DNA of 64,000 bases, taken from NCBI GenBank assembly GCA_910592205.1, contig CAJVPJ010000002.1:50426-114425 (forward strand), read 5' to 3'. Positions within the stretch are counted from its first letter, which is position 1. Each line of letters begins with the position of its first letter. Source of the DNA: Paraglomus occultum (taxonomy: Eukaryota; Glomeromycota; Glomeromycetes; Paraglomerales; Paraglomeraceae). This document shows, piece by piece, positions 54,516 through 64,000 of the stretch. Both the position numbers and the translations under genes were made by a program. The notes beneath the pieces were generated by a model, which saw nothing but the letters and a program-made list of their open reading frames with translations, was not told the DNA's origin and did not search any database.

Positions 54516-55094
54516 ATGCTCGCCGGCAAACATTATCTCCCGTTAGTGCTCTGCCTCGTACTTCTTTTAACTTTCACCACTGCGGGCTACATTTCGCCAA
54601 ACGAACTTGGCAAACGACAATACGGTGGCGGCAATGGTGACGGTTCCACTCCTTCCGATTCTGCTACTACTACTGGTACGCCTGCTCCTGACCCTATTCC
54701 TACATCTACGGACGGCGCTACTACATCTACGGTTGGCGCTACTACACCTACGGACGGCGCTACTACACCTACGGACGGCGCTACTACACCTACGGACGGC
54801 GCTACTACACCTACGGACGGCGCTACTACAACTCCCAATGGTGCCACTACGACGCCTGCTGGTTCGTCTACTCCATCTCCGCCAGCTAGCACACCAGCAG
54901 CCAACAGCAGCAAGCCGACTTCATCTACTTCATCTACCAGCGCTTCATCTACCAGCAGTTCTTCCAGTCAGACACCAGATGGTCAGTCTACTGCTGGATT
55001 ATCAACGGCCGGAATGGGAACGCATGAATTGATGTTGAAGAGTTTTGCGTTAATGGGCAGTATTGCCATTGGTGCTAGCATACTGATGGTTTAG
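54516..55094 (+). CDS. Thr/Ser-rich GPI-anchored mucin-like cell-surface protein
   Basis: Intronless gene for 192 residues. A signal peptide (MLAGKHYLPLVLCLVLLLTF, ending near TTAG) is followed by a Kex2-like KR site in ELGKRQYGGG. The body is Thr/Ser/Pro/Ala-rich, with several copies of a seven-residue repeat DGATTPT encoded by a nearly perfect 21-bp DNA repeat (54711-54830), then Ser/Thr runs. This is typical of heavily O-mannosylated wall proteins. The C-terminus is small residues followed by a hydrophobic tail (SFALMGSIAIGASILMV), fitting a GPI-attachment signal with a Ser/Gly region just before it. The repeat number is likely variable between strains. Family not named; the role at the wall is inference from composition. 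Confidence 0.85.
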   Translation: MLAGKHYLPLVLCLVLLLTFTTAGYISPNELGKRQYGGGNGDGSTPSDSATTTGTPAPDPIPTSTDGATTSTVGATTPTDGATTPTDGATTPTDGATTPTDGATTTPNGATTTPAGSSTPSPPASTPAANSSKPTSSTSSTSASSTSSSSSQTPDGQSTAGLSTAGMGTHELMLKSFALMGSIAIGASILMV

Positions 55095-55579
55095 ATTTTA
55101 TACTTTAATTAAATCTTTGTTGTTTTTTGTGCGGTCTATATAAATACTAGATTAAATTAAAATTAAACGTCTGTCGATTGGAATTAACTTTTCTTTTTTA
55201 TAATAAACTTAAATCGGCGGATATTCATGTTTAATGATAGTATGCGATCGATCGGCATGTTGCTCATAATAATAATTAGTTTGGGGTTATTGAAATGTCG
55301 TACAGCAATATTACTATTATAAGATGTACTACTCTTCGAATTGTACGACCACGAGCAATACGTATTATTATTATGACTTTGTGTAACGATTCGGATACAT
55401 CCAGAATTACGACATTAGTGATTCAGCATCAAATAACTCTTTTCATGTTGAAAGGTTAATTAAATAGTAATTCGTCTATATTAAATATCTACCAATATAC
55501 AAAACCCATTCACAATTCTGCTCTCCCTATTTAGTTTTTCCATCCTCTCTAACAATAATCCGTTCGCTCCCTTCACCAA
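55095..55579. other. Short intergenic region between convergent genes
   Basis: AT-rich 3' region shared by the mucin-like gene and the Cys-rich gene. Nothing else seen. Confidence 0.5.
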
Positions 55580-56729
55580 TCACGAAAAGAAAAGTAAAGC
55601 TAATCCCATCATTCCACTCCACCACATCATAACGTCATACGCCTTCACGCCACGCATTCCGGCATTTGCCATACTGTATTCTTCATTCCAATATCTCTTT
55701 TTCGTCTTCAAATTTGAACAGCTATCATCAATGGCTTGCCTCCCACTAGAAACGTCGTCCAATAACAGACTCTGTACTTGTGAACTGGAAACGTTATGGG
55801 AATTGGTATAATTCTCGAATATGCTAACTGCGCGCGCAAAACAATCTCCACATATTGTATCTTGGGGGAAGGGAATATCCCGACGATCATGGTAGTTCGT
55901 GCCATATGTGATCGTACCCAAGGGTGGAATCTGAGCAAAGACGTAAAGAGTTGATGCATTGCCGTTGCGATCTCCGACAACAGACCAGGCAGTGGTAAGT
56001 TGATCTGACGTGCAATAGTCTATATGAGACAACAGAAGATAAAGTGTCAAGTAGTGAATGATGTGGTAGAGTATTGCAGTTATTCATGATATTAAGAAAG
56101 CGACATTTAGATCTTTAAAAGCACATGAATAAAAACAAGAGACCAATATTCTAATTCTGTCTACTTCCAATTATGCAATCATTCGTCTGAATTAATTTCT
56201 CACTTTCCCAATCGTCTCCCACCATTCAACTCTTACCTCCATTACTATCTTTCAAACAGACACTATGCCGCCTCGGTACCATAAAATAGGCATTCCAAAA
56301 CCCATCGCTTATTATTGACAAAAGGCCTGAGAACATGTTCACGTCACCGTTTAGCTCATCTTCACAAATTTGTTCAAGCTGCTTGTAAAATTCGATATAC
56401 TTTGTTTCGTTACAGTCATTCATGTTTAAACAAAAATTGTCCAGTTCCGTAGTGTTTATCCCAGCTGGAGAATAGGAATTAACTATAGCATCGGGAGCTG
56501 GTGGAGGAGGGCAAATGGATTGTAAAGTATCATCTATGGAGAAGATGGCGTTCTCGCATTGCGAACATTTAGAAGTAACAAATGTTCGTTCGCAGGTGTC
56601 TGCCGATGCAACAACGTGCGGGAAAACAAGTACAACTAAGAGAAGCGAAAAGAAGGCGAGAGAGCGAGTGGAGGAACGAGCTGAAGTAGGGGTTGTATAA
56701 AGATTACTGCGAGAGTTTTGAAGCTGCAT
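55580..56729 (-). CDS. Secreted Cys-rich protein with probable GPI anchor
   Basis: Exon 1 is 56237-56729 and exon 2 is 55580-56019 (GTAAGA donor, CATATAG acceptor, phase 1), giving 310 residues. The frame is open further upstream, but the ATG at 56729 places a good signal-anchor/signal peptide (RSLAFFSLLLVVLVFPHVVA) near the N-terminus. The ectodomain has two CxxC starts, KCSQCENAIF and ICGDCFARAV. Each is followed by a helical-looking stretch and further Cys (LQSIC, FCLNMNDC, LEQICED; DDSCSNL), which suggests two related lobes. Several N-glycosylation sites (NTT, NET, NAS, NYT, NVS). The end is hydrophobic (MMWWSGMMGLALLFFS), consistent with a GPI signal. It resembles Cys-rich secreted proteins common in Mucoromycota; I do not name the family. 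It converges on the mucin-like gene. Confidence 0.75.
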
Positions 56730-58212
56730 TTTTCCTTGAAGAAGCGAATGGTTGATGGTATAGTTTAGTACGTCGAACCAAGGAGAGAAGTTCGACCGAG
56801 TCGCAAACATATTTTTACGGATCAAAATTGTAATCAGGAACTCACAAGCGAAGGTTATATGACCATGACTCTACCAAGAGGTTTGAAGTTGTTACTGTTT
56901 TACAATGGGACAACAATCCAAGCTGTATAGTTATCCAAACTTTGCCAAGTGTCGCACATGATAGAAATTCACGATTGGCTGAAAAGCAATGACGAAAAGA
57001 TTTGACATTTTCCTCATTCACGCGAGAATGTTTATGATATTTAAATAGTAAAGTCGACAAGTTGAAATGTGAAGCTTGTAATGATATTAATATTGTAAAG
57101 GACGTGATCTATTAATATTTCTACCCGAATATTCTAAATTGAGTATTGCATTCTTTACCCATATCGGGACTAGAGTGGAGATACATCAAACAGTGTGACG
57201 ATCATACAAGCAAACTTTATCCAAACCTCGAAACAATGCCGAGGGTTTTGTCTGTTCAAGTCATGTTCCAGCAACTGACTAATGGCAAGTAGTTCTTAAT
57301 GGTCGAGGACATGTTTATTGAATACACGTATCCTGGCTGTCGAAATAGATGTCAGCTTACAAACATCTCCATACACTCCCGTCTCAAGTAACCCTCTACA
57401 TTTGCGATTAGGTGAGAATGCTGGCAAAACGAGCAATTGAATTACGTACGTATCGTGAAATTTTAATCTGGTGCACGACATGTTTACAAAACCTGCAATG
57501 TTGTTAGCTAGCAATAATAACGTTTTGTGTAATAGAAAAGTTAAGTTATACGATCCAAGTCTAAAAGTACTGCATAGTAAATTTACACAATTTACAAACT
57601 GCTATCGTTCGGCTCAGTTAGGATTAGTTATTTTTTTTTACCTTCTTTATTTATAATAGGATAGCCGTCTTTTTGGATAATGGTTAAATTGCTTATTTTT
57701 TGAGTAGTTTTTAATCAGTCGGCTCGATTAAGGCACCCGAAGCTAAATCTTGTAAAGCCATTAGAGGTTCGTTGTGCAGACCAAATATCTTGAAGTTTAA
57801 TTAGTAGATAAATTCGGACCATGCACGAAATCACGATGAGGAAAAGTCATTACAGTTTTATGTCGAAACGTTTTTACAAATACAAGGAAGAGAACACTAG
57901 ACGTTATTGAAGAGTGAATAAGAAACAAGGATAAAGTCGTCAATAATAATAAAGCGTAGTAGAGTTTTACCAGAATGTCCAAAGAACAGGCTACACTCAT
58001 TCATGACTTTGGTTCCTCTCATTAATAGCTTTGGTTTCGCATGCAATTATCACCTTGGTGCTGGTTAAAAAAATATTATCGTTTGACTACAATTAGTGAA
58101 CGAGTGAGTCAATGCTCAACGAATTCACTCAAGCGGTCCTTTATCAACAATTTTTTGTTGATAGATCGCTCGCTCTGTGCGGAAAACTATTACGATAAAT
58201 TTATTTGCTTTT

Positions 58213-58234
58213 CTCTCTCTCTCTCTCTCTCTCT
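58213..58234 (+). repeat. CT microsatellite
   Basis: Eleven CT units. Confidence 0.95.
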
Positions 58235-59921
58235 TGGTTTATTATAGAGTTAGCATTAATGCTCGCTTATTGGTTTCTATTTTTCGTTCTTCTTGATAAA
58301 TTTATAAGTAATTTTTTTGTCTCGAGAATTTTGATATGGTCAATGTTTAGAGAGAACTCGAGGTCCGACATAATGAGCTAGGATTGGTGCTAGACAGTGA
58401 GTAGTAAAGCTTATTTGAACGATCAGGAACGTTGTATTGTATTTACCTAAGCAGAATAGTCATTCGCTCTCCGTAATAATAATATTTTGGAATTACTAAA
58501 AGACAGACATGACTATAAACCAGACGCAATGAACAGTTCACACATAATGAACCAATATTTATGGATCAGTTGTTTTAAAAAAACCTGTTACTTTGCATTT
58601 TAATGGTGGATTTTTCATTTAATCCGGCGGCGGTACTTGACTTTTTCAACATCCAGGCGATATGGTCCATGCAATCAACAGTTGTCTTTTATCAAAGTCT
58701 TAACTGACCCAAGCTGTCATTATGCCTGAACTAAATTTGTATAATTAGATGACTAGATACAGTTTTTATTCTGTCTGTCTGCATTTTTTTTAGTAGGCGA
58801 CAGCACATGTAAAATTCTATATAGTAATTGCAAGGGGAAGAATACCACTTTCGTTGCCCTAACGCAAATTTATCTACATACTATTTGCTATAACCACTTT
58901 CTAATTTTTTTGAATGTCTCCAGGTTTAGCATGTACAAAGATATCTATCGACTAGTAACTTAGTAATGACAAACGTTTGCGGACTGTCACGTCATCAGTC
59001 TTAATTTTTGTTGGACGCCCGTGCAAAGTTGTGTTTACTTCTCACGTATTTCTTAATTCTCACGATTATTTCAAATTCAATAGCGTAAGACTTTATTTCA
59101 AATTCGTATCTGTTACAAAACACGTAAACAGTTTCTTAATACTAATACAATATTTTTTTTTTCGTCAGAAAAAGTGTCCACAATAATAAATTCTAGTCTT
59201 TTTCGTAAAGTTTGTGTGGGGTAAACTTTTATAAAATAAATGTACGGGTTATCTTGAATGAAGACTGCGTGTAACTTGAATGTACATATTTAGTACGGCT
59301 TTTGCGCATGTCTTCCAACAAGAGTTAAGACTGATGATGCAAACGGGCGTCATTATTCATCAACGGAATCATTTGGGCTATTGTCCACGCAAACATCTAA
59401 AAGCAATTCATATATGGTATCACATTGCTGAAACCGGAATTTGTGTTTTGATACTAATACACACAAGGATCATGTGAGAAACATGTCGGTCGTTTCCGTA
59501 GCGCTATTAGGAAAGCATTAACATTAAATTTACTTTAACAGATTTTTCAATAGTAATAGCGATGCAGCAGTTTATTTTTCCTTAAACGGCCGTTTACTTG
59601 GCATATGTAACATTGGAGTTTAGGAATTTTGAAACGTGTGACAGAAAATGGTAACCCGTTATAGTTATGGTAACAGTAATAATCTCAGTAACGGTAAAAC
59701 AGAACTCGAATCTCACCGTTCATTGGACCATCAGTCGTTTGTATGACATTGTCTTATTTGAACTCTGCGCATATAAATTAGATGGATGAAGGGGGATCAG
59801 TTAAGAACCTTTCGTCACTGAGATTGTTCTCATTGTCTCTGAGAAAGAAAGGTGTCTTGGCGATACGGTTACGAAAAACCGAAGAGATATCGAAGCCGAC
59901 ACGATATCATATAAATCAAAG

Positions 59922-59935
59922 CCCCCCCCCCCCCC
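59922..59935 (+). repeat. Poly-C tract, 14 nt
   Basis: Run of 14 C, 66 bp upstream of the secreted-peptide ATG and so probably in its 5' UTR or promoter. Confidence 0.9.
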
Positions 59936-60001
59936 TCTCCTAACGGGCGCTACTTGCTCTACTTTCATTATATCTGGTTCAACAAGTACGACCAACGAAG
60001 A

Positions 60002-60202
60002 ATGAATTCACTCTCTCTTACGATCTCCCTTTCGTTCTTGATTTCTCTCTTAATCATCGGAAACGTGATACCGGCGGTTGATACGGCACCGGTCCCTGCA
60101 TTTTATATACGTTACCAGATGAAGAGCTTTTACGAATTCGTGGGAACGAGTAATAACATGGTCTCCTTTAACGAGTTGAACGAGGTCGTTCTGGTCTATT
60201 AG
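60002..60202 (+). CDS. Small secreted peptide, 66 aa
   Basis: Intronless frame starting at the ATG at 60002. The first 29 or so residues are a strong signal peptide (SLSFLISLLIIGNVIPAVDT) with cleavage likely near VDTA-PVP. The mature part would be only about 36 residues (PAFYIRYQMKSFYEFVG, then NELNEVVLVY), without Cys and without dibasic processing sites, and aromatic-rich. Small secreted proteins of this size in symbiotic or saprobic fungi can be effectors or signalling peptides; no homology is claimed. The frame upstream of the ATG is open for 48 bp without another start. It could still be a chance ORF, but the signal-peptide quality argues against that. Confidence 0.5.
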   Translation: MNSLSLTISLSFLISLLIIGNVIPAVDTAPVPAFYIRYQMKSFYEFVGTSNNMVSFNELNEVVLVY

Positions 60203-60624
60203 TAAAAAATATCAACACTCTTTTCCTTATACAACAAGCTAATCTCATTAAAAACATGTGAGATGTTTGAGTGACATTTACCCGAAAACCGTATTTGATG
60301 GCTCCCAGTCTCGGCGAATCTGACATCTTATACGGAATGATGTCATGACTTTGTGTTTGTATCTAAGAATAGATAATACTGTTTTTGACGATAGAGAATA
60401 AACAGTAAGTGGTTTACTTAGAATATGATTTGTTATCCATATTATTCAATATCACATGCATATATTTGTAAGCTCTCTCAGCTAAACAATAATGTACAAA
60501 CAAATACCTCATTAAACACACTTTATTACTAATATAGTGTTTCGGTCATCAGACTTATCACCCCATTTTGTCTTTAATCTCCCCATCCCCGAAACACACT
60601 CTCTCATAAACTGATTTAGAAACA

Positions 60625-61035
60625 TCAGTTATGCCTTTCGATTTTCTCATGTATCACACAATACGGATAAACCTTGTTGGTTTCGTCCATAATAATAAAT
60701 GGCCCAAAATGATGGATTACTGTACACGTGGGATATACGGAGAATCGGCATAATAAAGTTACTTTACTGTTGGAGTTGGCATTTAGCTTTTTGAGACCAG
60801 TACGGTTTAAATAGGTTCGTTGAAAATTTAACCAAAGAAAAGTCATAGCTCTTATTTTCAAACCACTCATAGTGCTCGCAGTTCCGACGGGCAATGTGAA
60901 TAATCCGGTTGTTCGCATTGAGCAGAGTATACTCGGCGGGGTTATTAATAATGCTTGTTCGGTTTCACGAATGTTCTTGTCCCTTGGGCTTGGCCTATTA
61001 CTATGGATACATAATGCGGTGGATATCGCCTTCAT
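60625..61035 (-). CDS. Doubtful 136-aa protein, unknown
   Basis: One minus-strand frame of 136 codons from the ATG at 61035. The first half is basic. The second reads like a folded beta-rich segment (LWLNFQRTYLNRTGLKKL, LLCRFSVYPTCTVIHHFGPF, IMDETNKVYPYCVIHEK). The plus strand of the same region also stays open for about 85 codons (AVPTGNVNNPVVRIEQSI, LSLGLGLLLWIHNAVDIA), so the coding strand is uncertain. No promoter box, splice partner or family is visible. Confidence 0.3.
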   Translation of the reverse strand: MKAISTALCIHSNRPSPRDKNIRETEQALLITPPSILCSMRTTGLFTLPVGTASTMSGLKIRAMTFLWLNFQRTYLNRTGLKKLNANSNSKVTLLCRFSVYPTCTVIHHFGPFIIMDETNKVYPYCVIHEKIERHN

Positions 61036-62152
61036 CAAAATTTTAAAGATCTATTCTTGCAGCAGGTCTGTAGACCTCTAACAGTATTTATCCAGATGCC
61101 ATACGAGAATGTTATCCAACCGTTACATTTTTCAAAAACTTGCCTTGAAAACAATTCGGATATCAACTGTCACGGGCATGGCATTGACCCGTGTTGCTTA
61201 AAGTCGTCTGGCATCTGTCTGATCTGACGCCACGTAATTCAGTCAGCAAGATCCCGCAACGGTAAAGACTTTTTCTTTAACGTGTTTCCATCCAGTCGGG
61301 TAATATATTAATATCGACTTGCACGGATGTTACAGTAGATCGACACGTGAATTATATACTCAACCGGTTAGCGTAAAAAGGTAAATGTTATTAAACTTTA
61401 CCAATACTTGTTACATACCAATAAAGCGATAATAATAAATGCTCTCAAATGCTCACGCGTATTGGCTGCTGATCCGGTTTCTCTGTGCATTTCAAATCGG
61501 GTCTACCAGAGCTTCAAATATCAACTAGTAAGTAGTTCATTTAATAACGCGTCTTGCGCTTTCAAAATAACAAATATTATGACAAGCTTTAACGAAGAGC
61601 AAATCTTAGGTTCCGTTCCACGTTTAATAGTGGTTTAATTGACGACTCTTGCTAAAACATCTCCATAAAGTAATTGAAGAAATAATTAAACCTAAAGTAC
61701 CTATATTCGCATTTCTGTATTGGTCATGTTCACATTAAAAACTTGGTCTTTTTTTCGCAGTAAGTAATTTCAGCGTAATGATGATAATAGATTATGGCAG
61801 GATATGTCGACACATTACAAAAAGCATCTTGGCCGTTCTGCTTTTTCATCCGCCTTTATGGATAGAGCGTTTGGAATCAGACTTTTATGGCAAGTCTGTT
61901 AGAAAGACAATTAACCCGACGGAATTATGTAAAGAACAATATTCCCCGTTATTCACATTATTAAAAATTTGAACTAGATCAAAATTAGCGGCTCAAATCA
62001 TTTAGTTATTTATTCTACCCTCAATACCTGCAAATAGATATCTCACTATTATTGTCACAAAACACCGAATATTTACTATACATATAGAATTGGGAACAGA
62101 ATCACCATATTACTAAATAAGTCCTGGAATGAGCAAATACAAACAACTACAA
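61036..62152. other. Intergenic, nothing recognised
   Basis: Short plus-strand frames at 61408-61638 and 61778-61972 have no supporting features. The right part is the HSE1 3' UTR. Confidence 0.4.
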
Positions 62153-64000
62153 TTACATGTATTCTTGCTGAGAAGTATATGCAACTGCCTGAGCGGATGT
62201 GTCCACGGATGGAGTGGCACCATACGGAGATTGCGTATCGTATGTGTCTTGACGCGGAAGCTTATCTTGAACAACGGTTTGTTGGTATGCATATGAATGT
62301 TGTTGCAGTTGTTGCTGATGCAGTTGTTGTTGTTGTGGTGGTGGTGGTTGCAGTTGTTGCGGTTGCAGTTGTTGTGGTTGCAGTTGTTGCGTTTGCAGTT
62401 GTTGCGGTTGCAGTTGTTGCGGTTGCAGTTGTTGCTGCTGCTGCTGCTGTTGCAGTTGTTGTTGTTGTTGTTGTTGTTGTGGAGCGTAGTACGGAGACTG
62501 ACGAGGATCTGGCTGAACAGGTGAAGCGTATGTTGTGCTTTGAGGCTGGTCTCTATTCGTAATGGGTGAATAATTACCTGCTGTGTAGGGAGCTGCCTGA
62601 GTTGATACGTCTACTGGTGGTGCGGTACCATACTGAGATTGTGTGTCATACACGGTCTGCCGAGGTTTATCCTGGGTAGGAGGTGGAAATGGAAGTGCAT
62701 GTTGGACCTGCGCTTGTGAAGAGTAATACGCGCCTTGACGAGAATCAGGCTGAACGGGAGGAGTGTATATTGAGGTTTGGGAAGACGTATACTGAGCGTA
62801 GGTGGTTGACGTATCGTATTGAGTGGTTGGAGGTGGTGTGGGATATGCTGAATTTGTTATTGTGTTATAGGGAGAATACGCATCTGTCGGTGCGCTATAG
62901 CCGTCTTTATAACAAAAAGTATCGATATAAATAAGTTGGAATAGATTTAACAAGCAAATGCAAAGAGTAATGAGAGCCTATTACATACATGGTGTATTGT
63001 ACTTGTATCTGTCGATAGACACTTCATATAGCTTGTCGTAAGTCGTTCTTGCTTTCGTAAATTTCTCATTCAAAGCGATTAATTCGTCTATGAATCATCG
63101 ATCCAAAAGGTCCATTAGTTGTTTTTTCTTATTCGATGTAAGAGTATAAATTATTACCGTGAAACACTTTTTACCTTTCTTCTGGCTATACTTTTCAATA
63201 AGTTTCACCAACTTTGGACGCACCGCCAAAGTTGAATGATACAGATTCTATTTATTATTTGTCGGAAAATAATATAAAGAAACATCCAATAGAACCGCGT
63301 TAGTAGTGCTCACGAAAATACCCACATCTACATTCACTCACTTGAATCTCTTCATTCTCTGAGAAGTTATCCCTGTTTGGATCAATAGTTGTTAACATTT
63401 GTAGTAATTTTTCAATATTTTTTGACTCTGCGAACACGGACGCTTCAATTTCCGCTTCCCGTGCCAAATCTGCAGGTGTAGGGTCGGGAAGTTTCTCCTA
63501 AATAATGATAAGAAAAAAGCGAACGTTAACATCGGCGTGTAAGCGGAGCGAATACGAGTTACATAGCCAGCTATCACTATTCACGTAAAAAACGAAGACT
63601 AAACTTATGCGCATACATACAATATAGTTTACTGGAAATATACCAGTACGCCCACGCAGTTCGCCCCGCCACCAGTCCTTGTAGACACTATCGATTACAG
63701 TAATAATATCACCACGAGAAAAACCAAGCTCGCTCGGTTCAGATGGTGCAAAATCGTATAGCGCTTTGACCCTTGTAACTGGCGGGTCTCTTGAATTACT
63801 ATCATTCTTGATAAACAGATGTATTATTAGTCAGCCTACCAAAGTGTATGACAATCAGGTCATCGTGTTGGTCAGTAGTGCTTACCTTTGCTACGCCCTT
63901 TGCGAATCCGGTAAAAGCTGGTTCCTACATAAAATGGTTATTATTCTATTCTGTAATAATCAATACAAAATGTTTTACGCGGTATACCTTCTTTTGCGTC
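62153..64000 (-). CDS. HSE1: Hse1/STAM, ESCRT-0 subunit (5' end missing)
   Basis: ESCRT-0 partner of Vps27 that sorts ubiquitinated membrane proteins into multivesicular endosomes. Exons on the minus strand: beyond 64000 to 63988, 63886-63924, 63621-63806, 63342-63497, 63175-63247, 62989-63087 and 62153-62904. All are GT-AG with consistent phase. The SH3 domain is in the 63621-63806 exon: [39 protein letters not shown]. Next comes a GAT-like helical region ([60 protein letters not shown]). The last exon is a 250-residue Tyr/Pro/Gln/Thr-rich tail with Gln runs and LQPQQLQ repeats, ending QQEYM. The N-terminal VHS and UIM domains must lie to the right of the window. The order SH3-GAT-Q/P tail fits Hse1 and excludes other SH3 proteins I considered. 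Confidence 0.93.

Larger units (their letters stand above)
56730..60001. other. Intergenic DNA, simple repeats only
   Basis: AT-rich. Holds a CT microsatellite at 58213-58234 and a poly-C run just before the secreted-peptide gene. The short frames (for example 57296-57514) have no supporting features. A TATAAATT at 59773-59780 may serve the gene at 60002. Confidence 0.45.

Noticed and set aside
54587-55032. Frames overlapping the mucin-like gene on both strands
   Set aside because: Shadows of the 21-bp coding repeat.
62179-62562. Val/Ala- and Leu-rich frames opposite the HSE1 tail
   Set aside because: Antisense readings of CAG/CAA repeats.

Overview
This 64-kb window looks like nuclear DNA of an early-diverging filamentous fungus. 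The reasons are conserved eukaryotic genes split by many short GT-AG introns, TATAAAAG promoter boxes, a MATA-type HMG-box protein, an ESCRT-0 Hse1 gene, secreted and GPI-type proteins, and long AT-rich intergenic DNA with Tc1/mariner and pogo/Tigger relics. The low gene density and the HMG protein make me favour Mucoromycota, possibly Glomeromycotina (arbuscular mycorrhizal fungi). That placement is inference. I saw no tRNA, rRNA, CRISPR or bacterial-type signal.

Layout. (1) 1-5.9 kb: a head-to-head pair of spliceosome genes, SF3A1/PRP21 (minus strand, running off the left edge) and PRP43/DHX15 (plus strand), with only 184 bp between their start codons. (2) 5.9-35 kb: gene-poor DNA. It holds a small two-exon acidic protein gene (8.4-8.8 kb), a decayed Tc1-like HTH fragment (9.7-10.1 kb), one single-exon gene for an unknown 142-aa protein (20.7-21.1 kb), and many homopurine, homopyrimidine and poly-G/C tracts. 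(3) 35.3-40 kb: a transposon graveyard. It contains two MITE-like elements, a pogo/Tigger element that has lost its catalytic core, a frameshifted Tc1-like transposase and a 97-bp tandem duplication. (4) 40-51.6 kb: a four-exon unknown gene (221 aa), a RING-CH membrane E3 ligase gene (344 aa), a secreted 292-aa repeat protein with no Asp or Glu, and a MATA-HMG-like protein. (5) 54.4-61 kb: a group of secretory genes, namely a Thr/Ser-rich GPI-type mucin, a Cys-rich GPI-type protein and a 66-aa secreted peptide, plus a doubtful 136-aa ORF. (6) 62.1-64 kb: the 3' part of HSE1 (SH3, GAT-like region, Gln/Pro-rich tail), running off the right edge.

Functional themes. Two pre-mRNA splicing factors share one intergenic promoter region. 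The RING-CH ligase and Hse1 both belong to membrane-protein ubiquitination and sorting, but nothing in the sequence couples them. Four accessory genes carry a clear TATAAAAG box 90-230 bp upstream of the ATG, while the spliceosomal pair does not. The most unusual object is the acidic-residue-free secreted repeat protein at 45,876-46,754.

Exon models were built by eye from splice consensus, reading-frame phase and family knowledge. All listed complete models keep an open frame across their introns.
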